From contig JAFGVZ010000223.1 of NCBI GenBank assembly GCA_016937725.1, forward strand, positions 1-5,118: a DNA stretch of 5,118 nt, written 5' to 3'. Position 1 is the stretch's first letter; every line of letters starts with the position of its first letter. This document shows positions 1 through 5,118 of the stretch, one piece after another. The notes under the pieces were generated by a model. That model worked only from the letters and a program-made list of their open reading frames with translations, had not been told where the DNA came from and made no database searches. The position numbers were made by a program, and so were the translations under genes. Origin of the DNA: Paracoccaceae bacterium. GTDB lineage: Bacteria > Pseudomonadota > Alphaproteobacteria > Rhodobacterales > Rhodobacteraceae.

Positions 1-567
1 CCCAAGCTGGACCTTGGGCCATTGTCCGACATTCCCTTTCTGGGCCGTGCGTTCTTCAGCCATGACGCGCTGGTCTATCTGGCCATAGCCATCGTGATCG
101 GCGTCTGGTGGTTCCTGAAATACAGCCGCGCCGGGCTGATCCTGCGCGCGGTGGGCGAAAACCACGACGCGGCGCATGGCTTGGGCTACCACGTAAAGCG
201 TGTGCGCGCGCTGGCCATCATGTTCGGCGGGGCCTGCGCGGGATTGGGCGGCGCTTACCTGTCGCTGATCCGCGTGCCGCAATGGACCGAAGGCATGACC
301 GCAGGCGCAGGCTGGATCGCGCTCGCGCTGGTTGTGTTCGCAAGCTGGCGGCCATTCCGGGCGCTGGCAGGTGCCTATCTGTTCGGCGGAATCGTCGTTT
401 TGCAACTGAATCTGCAAGCCGCGGGCGTCAAGATACCCGTCGAATACTTGTCAATGTCGCCTTACCTGATAACGATCATCGTGCTTGTTTTCATCTCGTC
501 GGGCAAGGCGCGCGGGTCGCTGAATGCGCCCGGATCGCTGAACCGGCCCTTCCACGCCTCTGGCTGA
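1..567 (+). CDS. ABC transporter permease, BMP-associated (YufQ-like), 3' part
   Basis: This is the C-terminal 188 codons of an inner-membrane permease of the branched-chain/ribose/nucleoside ABC family. The frame is open from the first base, so the start lies outside the window; the TTG at 22 is an internal leucine codon. Hydrophobic segments lie at about visible residues 24-38, 69-90, 105-116, 121-136 and 155-165. Between the first two is the cytoplasmic loop RAVGENHDAAHGLG (49-62), which matches the family's ATPase-contacting loop, and then a glycine-rich helix (GGACAGLGGAYLSL). The short polar tail ending RPFHASG is usual for these proteins. The BMP-family binding protein begins 39 bp downstream on the same strand, so the two are surely one operon, with an ATPase and a second permease expected upstream. 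By family, the likely substrate is a nucleoside or related small molecule; nothing in the sequence fixes it. Confidence 0.9.
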   Translation, partial: PKLDLGPLSDIPFLGRAFFSHDALVYLAIAIVIGVWWFLKYSRAGLILRAVGENHDAAHGLGYHVKRVRALAIMFGGACAGLGGAYLSLIRVPQWTEGMTAGAGWIALALVVFASWRPFRALAGAYLFGGIVVLQLNLQAAGVKIPVEYLSMSPYLITIIVLVFISSGKARGSLNAPGSLNRPFHASG

Positions 568-606
568 GGCAATTCGCTGCCATAACAACAGGGAGAAACA
601 CCTAAC

Positions 607-1683
607 ATGAATCTCAAATCCATCCTCGGCGCGGCCACGGCACTGGGCCTTGCGCTTGCCGCCCCCGCTTTTGCCCAAGACCCGACCAAGGTCGGCTTCA
701 TCTATGTAGGCCCCATCGGCGACCACGGCTGGAGCTATACGCATGACCAAGGCCGCTTGGCCGTCGAAGCTGAATTCGGCGACGCGGTCGAAACCACTTA
801 TATCGAAAGTGTCGCCGAAGGCCCCGATGCCGAACGCGTCATTACCCAGATGGCGCTGAGCGGTGCCGATATCATTTTCGCCACGTCGTTCGGCTATGGC
901 CCCGAGATGAACAACGTGGCGGCCCGCTTCCCCGACATCAAGTTCGAGCATGCGACCGGCTACATTCAGGAACAGCCCAATATCAGCCTGTATAACGCGC
1001 GTTTCTACGAAGGCCGCGCCGTGATCGGGCATATTGCGGGCAAGATGACCGAAACCAACAAGATCGGCTATATCGCGTCTTTCCCGATCCCCGAAGTGAT
1101 CATGGGCATCAACGCAGCCTATCTGGCGGCGAAAGCCGTGAACCCGGATGTGGAATTCTCGATCATCTGGGCCTACACATGGTATGATCCCGCGCAAGAG
1201 GCCGCCGCCGCCGAAGCCCTGATCGAGCAAGGCGCGGACATCATCATGCAGCACACCGATTCCACCGCGCCGCTGACGGTCGCGCAGGATGCAGGCGTGA
1301 TGGGCTTTGGTCAGGCATCCGACATGTCGGGCTTTGCACCGGATTCACACCTGACCGGCATTGTCGATGTCTGGGCGCCTTATTACATCGAACGCGTGCA
1401 GGCCGTGATGGATGGCACTTGGGAACCGGTCAATGTCTGGCACGGCATTGCGGATGGCATGGTGGGTTTTGCCCCCTTCAACGACAAGATCCCGGCAGAG
1501 CTGCGCGCCGAAGCTGAGGGTATGATCGCCGCCATCGCCGATGGCAGCTTCCACCCCTTCACCGGCCCGATCAACCGTCAGGACGGCACGCCTTGGCTGT
1601 CCGAAGGTGAAGTGGCCGATGATGGCACGCTTCTGGGCATGGATTTCTATGTCGAGGGCATCACTTCGGAAATTCCGAACTGA
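607..1683 (+). CDS. BMP-family periplasmic substrate-binding protein of an ABC transporter
   Basis: This 358-residue protein is the ligand-binding component that would feed the permease encoded just upstream. Residues 1-23 form a type I signal peptide: Lys at 4, a hydrophobic Ala/Leu core, and cleavage after AFA-Q. There is no lipobox cysteine, so the mature protein should be soluble in the periplasm rather than a lipoprotein like PnrA/TmpC of spirochaetes. The mature N-terminus KVGFIYVGPIGDHGWSY is the typical first strand and ligand-side loop of the Bmp family (Pfam Bmp, COG1744). QHTDS (215-219) and GFGQASDM (233-240) fit the later ligand-cleft segments of this two-lobe fold. The ATG at 607 is preceded by GGGAGA (591-596) with a 10-nt spacer. 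Characterised relatives bind purine nucleosides, but the substrate here is inference. A strong terminator follows 24 bp after the stop, so this is the last gene of the operon. Confidence 0.93.
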   Translation: MNLKSILGAATALGLALAAPAFAQDPTKVGFIYVGPIGDHGWSYTHDQGRLAVEAEFGDAVETTYIESVAEGPDAERVITQMALSGADIIFATSFGYGPEMNNVAARFPDIKFEHATGYIQEQPNISLYNARFYEGRAVIGHIAGKMTETNKIGYIASFPIPEVIMGINAAYLAAKAVNPDVEFSIIWAYTWYDPAQEAAAAEALIEQGADIIMQHTDSTAPLTVAQDAGVMGFGQASDMSGFAPDSHLTGIVDVWAPYYIERVQAVMDGTWEPVNVWHGIADGMVGFAPFNDKIPAELRAEAEGMIAAIADGSFHPFTGPINRQDGTPWLSEGEVADDGTLLGMDFYVEGITSEIPN

Positions 1684-1707
1684 TCCAACACTTTAGGTCA
1701 GCGTTGC

Positions 1708-1738
1708 AACCCCCGGCCCCGGCCGGGGGTTTTGCTTT
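1708..1738 (+). terminator. Rho-independent terminator of the ABC transporter operon
   Basis: The arms AACCCCCGGCC (1708-1718) and GGCCGGGGGTT (1721-1731) are perfect inverted repeats. With the innermost pair opened they give a GC-rich stem of about 10 bp and a 4-nt loop. TTTTGCTTT (1730-1738) follows on the plus strand, partly overlapping the right arm. It lies 24 bp after the binding-protein stop. The tail runs into the stop codon of the convergent patatin gene (1737-1739). Read from the other strand, the same hairpin is followed only by TTGC, so it should act mainly on the plus strand, though it may slow polymerase coming the other way. Confidence 0.9.
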
Positions 1739-2651
1739 AGGACGACATCAATGTATCTATCCAGTCAGCCTGCGCCATGGTCGCCCTGTAACCTTCATCA
1801 ATTGCTTGTGACGCTAGGTGAAACTGCATGATGTTCATGTGCGCCAGCCGTGCCGATATCAGGACATGGGGCGCATCCGCCGCAAGCCTTGCGCGGCGGA
1901 TCTGGTCGCTCATCATGTCGATCGTGGCATTGATCAGGGCGGTATAGCTGGGCGGGTTCGGGTCTTTTGAAGGGGCATCATTACTTCCCGTTTGCCAGAA
2001 CCGCGTCAGCGCGTCCGGCAGTTTATCCGAGACTTGGTCAACCATCTCAGAGAAATCCGGCAGGCCCGGCCAATCCTGCCCCGGCGTCCAGAACAGCCCT
2101 CCTGTGGCGGCATTTGGGTTCACGGCAACAACCACCCGGACACCTGCGGCAGTCAAAGGTGTGATTGGCACCGGGTTTACCACCCCGCCATCAATCAGCC
2201 AGCGCCCGTCGATGCATACGGGGCTGAGAATACCCGGAATGGCGACGGATGCGCGCGTGGCGCTTGCCAGCGGACCCTCTTGCAGCCAGACCTCTTGCCC
2301 GCTGGAAAGATCGGCGGCCACGGCTATGAAAGGCAGGCTTAGATCCTCTATCCGGCAATCAAGGCCGATTTCTTCCAGCATCTTGGCAATACTTGTGCCA
2401 CCGACCAGCCCACCCCCGGTCAGCCGCATATCGATCAGCGACCAGACGCGGCGCGGGGTTAGCGCGCGCGCCCAATCCTCTAGCGCGTCCAGTGCGCCGC
2501 CAGCATAGGCCGCACCGACCAAAGCGCCCATGGAACTGCCTGCGACCACGTCGGGCCGCACGCCCATCTCATCCAGCGCGCGCAACACGCCGATATGGCA
2601 CCACCCGCGCGCGCCCCCTGTGCCCAAGGCCAAGCCCAGTTTCGCAGTCAT
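1737..2651 (-). CDS. Patatin-like phospholipase/serine hydrolase, RssA-like
   Basis: This is a 304-residue patatin-fold lipid acyl hydrolase with a Ser-Asp catalytic dyad. The oxyanion-hole motif GTGGARG is at residues 10-16, the nucleophile elbow GSSMG at 38-42 (Ser40), and the catalytic aspartate in DGG at 154-156 (Asp154), followed by VVNPVP. The opening KLGLALGTGGARGW and the length close to 300 match the bacterial RssA/RssA-like group of cytoplasmic esterases. No signal peptide or membrane segment is seen. I chose the ATG at 2651 because the conserved domain begins two codons later and GAGGG (2656-2660) sits 4 nt upstream; an in-frame ATG at 2726 would add 25 residues with no family likeness. 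The gene stands alone: it converges on the transporter terminator and diverges from the HD gene. No response-regulator partner (RssB) is next to it. The substrate is unknown; phospholipid or fatty ester is the family expectation. Confidence 0.9.
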   Translation of the reverse strand: MTAKLGLALGTGGARGWCHIGVLRALDEMGVRPDVVAGSSMGALVGAAYAGGALDALEDWARALTPRRVWSLIDMRLTGGGLVGGTSIAKMLEEIGLDCRIEDLSLPFIAVAADLSSGQEVWLQEGPLASATRASVAIPGILSPVCIDGRWLIDGGVVNPVPITPLTAAGVRVVVAVNPNAATGGLFWTPGQDWPGLPDFSEMVDQVSDKLPDALTRFWQTGSNDAPSKDPNPPSYTALINATIDMMSDQIRRARLAADAPHVLISARLAHMNIMQFHLASQAIDEGYRATMAQADWIDTLMSS

Positions 2652-2655
2652 ATTG

Positions 2656-2660
2656 CCCTC
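2656..2660 (-). promoter_or_regulatory. Ribosome binding site deciding the patatin gene start
   Basis: Minus-strand GAGGG with a 4-nt spacer (CAAT) before the ATG at 2651. It supports the shorter start that places the conserved GLALGTGGARG segment almost at the N-terminus, over the longer in-frame ATG at 2726. Confidence 0.7.
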
Positions 2661-2745
2661 GTGCTGCTGGTCGGATTGGGGGCATATTGCCAACGCACCT
2701 CTGTGCTTGCCAGCCTTGATTGCCATGCGCTAAGTCAGCGGCTGA

Positions 2746-2750
2746 AAGGA
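2746..2750 (+). promoter_or_regulatory. Ribosome binding site deciding the HD gene start
   Basis: AAGGA, 6 nt before the ATG at 2757. It favours this start over the open frame that runs further upstream (back to 2595), which lies antisense to the patatin gene and has no family likeness. Confidence 0.75.
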
Positions 2751-2756
2751 CGTCTT

Positions 2757-3350
2757 ATGCCCCCTCCCCCCCGTGCATGGCAGCGCATGCTGTCCGGTCG
2801 CAGGCTGGACCTGCTGGACCCGACCCCGGTCGATATAGAAATAGAGGACATTGCCCATGGGCTGGCCTTTGTCGCGCGCTGGAATGGGCAGACCAAGGGC
2901 GATTGGCCCTATTCGGTGGCCGAGCATTCGCTGTTGGTGGAAGCGATTTTTGCCCGTAGCCAGAAAGCGCCTGACCCGAAATGGCAATTGGCCGCCTTGC
3001 TGCATGACGCGCCGGAATATGTGATCGGGGATATGATCTCGCCTGTGAAAGCGGCTGTCGGGCCGGAATATGGCGCGTTGGACGTGCGGCTGACGGCTGC
3101 GATCCATCTCCGCTTTGGCCTGCCTGCCGCGTTGCCTGCGCCCATCAAGCGGCGGATCAAGGCGGCGGACAAAGTGTCGGCTTGGCTGGAAGCCACGCAA
3201 ATCGCAGGCTTCTCAGAGGCAGAGGCGGACCGTTTTTTCGGCCGCCCCGACCCCATACTTCTGGACGGTCTGACGCTGAACCTGAGCCCGCCAGCAGATG
3301 CGCGGGCGCGTTTTCTGGCGCGCCACGCGGAATTATTGGCGCAAGCCTAG
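2757..3350 (+). CDS. HD-domain phosphohydrolase, YfbR-like
   Basis: A 197-residue cytoplasmic HD-superfamily hydrolase (COG1896 type). The metal and catalytic residues read in order as His57 (VAEH), His83-Asp84 (LLHDAPE), Glu87, Asp92 (IGD) and Asp138 (AADK). The spacing His83/Asp84/Glu87/Asp92 equals that of E. coli YfbR (His68/Asp69/Glu72/Asp77), a metal-dependent 5'-deoxynucleotidase that dephosphorylates dNMPs, so a nucleotide phosphatase role is a reasonable inference, not a proof. The N-terminal GRRLDLLDPTP and DIEDIAHGLA are typical of the alphaproteobacterial members annotated simply as HD hydrolase. The start is set by AAGGA at 2746. Odd points: Met is followed at once by four prolines, encoded by a C-rich run, and the stop overlaps that of the convergent dnaJ. 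The gene has no same-strand partner in the window. Confidence 0.87.
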   Translation: MPPPPRAWQRMLSGRRLDLLDPTPVDIEIEDIAHGLAFVARWNGQTKGDWPYSVAEHSLLVEAIFARSQKAPDPKWQLAALLHDAPEYVIGDMISPVKAAVGPEYGALDVRLTAAIHLRFGLPAALPAPIKRRIKAADKVSAWLEATQIAGFSEAEADRFFGRPDPILLDGLTLNLSPPADARARFLARHAELLAQA

Positions 3351-4498
3351 CCCTTCATCCCGTCCCAGAACCCTTTGACCTTGTCAAAGAAACCACTGGT
3401 CTCCGGGTTGTTCTCGGCGCTCAGCTTCTCGAATTCTTCCAGAAGCTCTTTCTGCCGTGCGGTCAGGTTAACAGGCGTTTCCACCGCCAACTCGATCAGC
3501 ATGTCGCCATGGCCAGCACCACGCAGCGCGGGCATGCCCTTTCCCCGCAGGCGCATCTGCTTGCCCGATTGGCTGCCGGCGGGCACTTTCACGCGCGAGC
3601 GGCCACCGTCAATGGTCGGCACCTCGACTTCTCCGCCCAGCGCCGCTCGGGTCACGCTGACAGGCACGCGGCAATACAGGTTCATCGCGTCGCGCTTGAA
3701 CAAGGCATGTTCGGCCACGTTGACGAATATATAAAGATCGCCCGCAGGCCCGCCGCGCAAGCCTGCCTCGCCCTCGCCCGACAGGCGAATGCGGGTGCCG
3801 GTTTCCACGCCTGCCGGAATATTCACCGACAGGTTCGCTTCCTTTTCCTTCCGGCCCGCGCCGCCGCAGGATTTGCACGGGTTCTTCACGATCTGGCCCG
3901 CGCCACCGCAGGTCGGGCAGGTGCGTTCCACGGTGAAAAAGCCTTGCTGCGCGCGCACTTTGCCCATGCCCGAACAGGTCGGACAGGTCACGGGTTCGGC
4001 CCCGCCTTCGGCACCACTGCCATTACAGCCATCGCATTCCGACAGCCGCGGAACGCGGATGGTCTTGCGGGTGCCGGAATAGGCCTCTTCCAGCGTCACG
4101 CGCAGGTTATAGCGCAGGTCCGACCCCCGGCTGGCACGCGAGCGGCCGCCGCCACCACGCCCGCCGACGAAATCGCCAAACAGGTCTTCGAACACGTCCG
4201 AGAAGGCGCTGGCAAAATCGCCGCCACCGCCAAAACCTTGCGGTCCACCGCGCGGAGCACCACCCATGCCGCCATCAAACGCAGCATGACCGAACCGGTC
4301 ATAGGCGGCCTTGCGCTCTGGGTCTTTCAGAACGTCATAAGCCTCGTTAATTTCCTTGAATTGCGCTTCGGCGTTGGGGTTGTCGGAATTGCGGTCGGGG
4401 TGCAGTTCTTTGGCCTTCTTGCGATAGGCCTTCTTGATCTCGTCCGCAGATGCGGACCGGTTCACGCCCAGCAGGTCATAGAAATCGGGTTTCGCCAT
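3347..4498 (-). CDS. dnaJ: Molecular chaperone DnaJ (Hsp40)
   Basis: Full-length class I DnaJ, 383 residues, the co-chaperone that delivers unfolded clients to DnaK and stimulates its ATPase. Domains in order: J-domain (about 3-70) with the essential HPD at 33-35; Gly/Phe-rich linker (76-125); zinc-binding domain with four CxxCxGxG repeats, CDGCNGSG (155), CPTCSGMG (172), CPTCGGAG (194) and CKSCGGAG (208); then the C-terminal client-binding domains. All key residues are intact. The ATG at 4498 is supported by GGAG (4508-4511) with a 9-nt spacer and by the family start AKPDFYDLLGV. It lies 71 bp downstream of dnaK on the same strand, the classic dnaK-dnaJ order, with a strong hairpin between them. 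Its TAG stop overlaps that of the HD gene, so no terminator can sit between the two genes. The heat-shock promoter is expected upstream of dnaK, outside the window. Confidence 0.98.
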   Translation of the reverse strand: MAKPDFYDLLGVNRSASADEIKKAYRKKAKELHPDRNSDNPNAEAQFKEINEAYDVLKDPERKAAYDRFGHAAFDGGMGGAPRGGPQGFGGGGDFASAFSDVFEDLFGDFVGGRGGGGRSRASRGSDLRYNLRVTLEEAYSGTRKTIRVPRLSECDGCNGSGAEGGAEPVTCPTCSGMGKVRAQQGFFTVERTCPTCGGAGQIVKNPCKSCGGAGRKEKEANLSVNIPAGVETGTRIRLSGEGEAGLRGGPAGDLYIFVNVAEHALFKRDAMNLYCRVPVSVTRAALGGEVEVPTIDGGRSRVKVPAGSQSGKQMRLRGKGMPALRGAGHGDMLIELAVETPVNLTARQKELLEEFEKLSAENNPETSGFFDKVKGFWDGMKG

Positions 4499-4518
4499 GG
4501 CATTCGGCTCCGAACAAG

Positions 4519-4550
4519 GGAACCGGCCTGAGCCCTGTCAGGCCGGTTCC
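4519..4550 (-). terminator. Intergenic hairpin between dnaK and dnaJ (attenuator or mRNA-processing stem)
   Basis: The arms at 4519-4531 (GGAACCGGCCTGA) and 4538-4550 (TCAGGCCGGTTCC) pair perfectly over 13 bp with a 6-nt loop. On the minus-strand transcript the stem begins 19 nt after the dnaK stop and ends 20 nt before the dnaJ ATG. It is followed by CTTGTT and then the dnaJ Shine-Dalgarno GGAG. The U-run is too broken for a full terminator. I infer partial termination, or a stem that stabilises the dnaK 3' end after cleavage, lowering dnaJ expression relative to dnaK. The hairpin is seen directly; its effect is inference. Confidence 0.7.
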
Positions 4551-4569
4551 GTGAGACTGGCGGGGTGGC

Positions 4570-5118
4570 TTACTTGCGCTTGCCGTCTTCGAGGTCTTCG
4601 AAATCGGCATCGACAATGTCTTGGTCCACGTCGCGCGGACCGTCCTCACCGTCACCGCCTTCGGCCTTTTCGGCTTGCGCCTTGTAGATCGCCTCGCCCA
4701 GCTTCATCGACGCTTCGGTCACGTTCTGGATGCCAGATTTGATCTTGCCCGCATCCTCGCCTTCCAGCGTGTCTTTCAGCGCGACAATCGCCAGTTCGAT
4801 CGCCTCGACCGTGGTCGGGTCCACCTTGTCCTTGTATTCCTCGATCGACTTCTCGGTCGAGTGGATCAGGCTTTCCGCTTGGTTCTTGGCTTCGACCAGT
4901 TCGCGGCGCTTCTTGTCGGCTTCGGCATTCGCCTCTGCGTCCTTGACCATCTGTTCAATATCGGCATCCGACAGACCGCCAGAGGCTTGGATCGTGATCT
5001 TCTGCTCGCGGCCCGTGCCCTTGTCCTTGGCGGACACGTTCACGATGCCGTTTGCGTCAATATCAAACGTCACTTCAATCTGCGGCATGCCGCGCGGCGC
5101 GGGCGGAATTTCTTCCAG
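4570..5118 (-). CDS. dnaK: Molecular chaperone DnaK (Hsp70), C-terminal part
   Basis: This holds the last 182 codons of DnaK; the frame is open to the window edge, so the start lies beyond 5118. DnaK is the ATP-driven Hsp70 that binds exposed hydrophobic peptides and works with DnaJ and GrpE. The visible part starts in the substrate-binding beta-sandwich with LEEIPPAPRGMPQIEVTFDI and VSAKDKGTGREQKITI, almost word for word as in E. coli DnaK. It continues into the helical lid (QMVKDAEANAEADKKRRELV, HSTEKSIEEY) and ends in a Gly/Glu/Asp-rich disordered tail, then the conserved VDADFEDLEDGKRK, equivalent to the E. coli VDAEFEEVKDKK end. Aligned with the 638-residue E. coli protein, the whole should be near 640 residues. 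The TAA stop at 4570-4572 is followed by the hairpin and then dnaJ. No frameshift is seen. Confidence 0.98.
   Translation of the reverse strand: MEEIPPAPRGMPQIEVTFDIDANGIVNVSAKDKGTGREQKITIQASGGLSDADIEQMVKDAEANAEADKKRRELVEAKNQAESLIHSTEKSIEEYKDKVDPTTVEAIELAIVALKDTLEGEDAGKIKSGIQNVTEASMKLGEAIYKAQAEKAEGGDGEDGPRDVDQDIVDADFEDLEDGKRK

Larger units (their letters stand above)
2652..2756. promoter_or_regulatory. Divergent intergenic region, presumed back-to-back promoters
   Basis: These 105 bp separate the start codons of the minus-strand patatin gene and the plus-strand HD gene, so promoters for both should lie here or just inside the coding ends. No convincing -35/-10 pair was found. The best plus-strand guess, TTGCCA at 2707 with TAAGTC at 2731, has a poor -10. 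ATTGCC occurs at 2652, 2686 and 2719, about 33-34 bp apart. The first two belong to a 9-bp direct repeat, CATATTGCC, at 2649-2657 and 2683-2691. Whether these are operator half-sites or chance is not known. Confidence 0.4.

Noticed and set aside
76..567. The RPFHASG tail and short visible length as signs of a truncated permease pseudogene
   Set aside because: The frame is open from base 1 and the C-terminus is family-like; the missing part is cut by the window edge.
569..588. GGCA...TGCC short inverted repeat between the permease and the binding protein
   Set aside because: Only a 4-bp stem with no T-run; too weak to call an attenuator.
451..1254. A 267-codon minus-strand open frame opposite the permease end and the binding-protein gene
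   Set aside because: It is antisense to two well-supported genes and has no family likeness; a codon-bias artefact is the simpler reading.
2652..2726. A longer patatin start at the ATG at 2726 (25 extra residues)
   Set aside because: The extra residues have no family likeness, no good ribosome binding site was seen for it, and the ATG at 2651 has GAGGG upstream and starts next to the conserved domain.
2707..2736. TTGCCA/TAAGTC as a promoter for the HD gene
   Set aside because: The -10 part matches the consensus poorly; kept only as a weak guess in the intergenic entry.
2595..2756. An upstream extension of the HD gene to 2595
   Set aside because: It would run antisense through the patatin start; AAGGA at 2746 and the family N-terminus support 2757.
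3305..3323. GGCGCG...CGCGCC inverted repeat near the end of the HD gene as a dnaJ or HD terminator
   Set aside because: A short 6-bp stem inside coding sequence with no T-run after it on either strand; expected by chance in GC-rich coding DNA.
3182..4531. A 449-codon plus-strand open frame covering all of dnaJ antisense
   Set aside because: It mirrors the GC-rich third positions of dnaJ, which is certain from its HPD and four zinc motifs. Its translation is rich in Arg/Ala/His without recognisable domains, and it also overlaps the HD gene.

Overview
The window reads as a chromosomal segment of an alphaproteobacterium, most likely from the Rhodobacterales (Roseobacter/Rhodobacter/Paracoccus relatives). 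This rests on the fairly high GC content, the GC-rich third codon positions, and the wording of the DnaJ, DnaK and BMP-family proteins. The placement is by recognition, not by a search. No tRNA, rRNA, CRISPR array, insertion sequence, phage gene or sign of recent transfer was seen.

Layout, left to right. (1) Positions 1-1738, plus strand: the end of an ABC-transporter operon. It holds the 3' part of an inner-membrane permease (1-567), then a complete BMP-family periplasmic binding protein (607-1683), closed by a strong rho-independent terminator (1708-1738). Such systems usually import nucleosides or related compounds. (2) Positions 1737-2651, minus strand: a patatin-like serine hydrolase of the RssA type, convergent with the transporter operon. 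(3) Positions 2652-2756: a 105-bp divergent intergenic region that should hold back-to-back promoters. (4) Positions 2757-3350, plus strand: an HD-domain phosphohydrolase resembling YfbR, starting with four consecutive prolines over a C-rich tract. (5) Positions 3347-5118, minus strand: the end of the dnaK-dnaJ chaperone operon. dnaJ is complete, and the last 182 codons of dnaK are present. A 13-bp perfect hairpin lies in the 71-bp gap between them. The dnaJ and HD genes converge so tightly that both stop codons lie in one CTAG palindrome.

The best-understood unit is dnaK-dnaJ: DnaK is the Hsp70 ATPase and DnaJ its co-chaperone. The intergenic hairpin is well placed to set dnaJ output below dnaK. 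The transporter is a second unit, with the binding protein delivering ligand to the permease. The patatin and HD genes are single housekeeping-type genes with no visible link to their neighbours.

The window is mostly ordinary core genome, and I do not see an undescribed multi-gene system. The points worth a second look are small: the dnaK-dnaJ hairpin, the shared CTAG stop, the poly-proline/poly-C start of the HD gene, and a repeated start-like motif upstream of the patatin gene.
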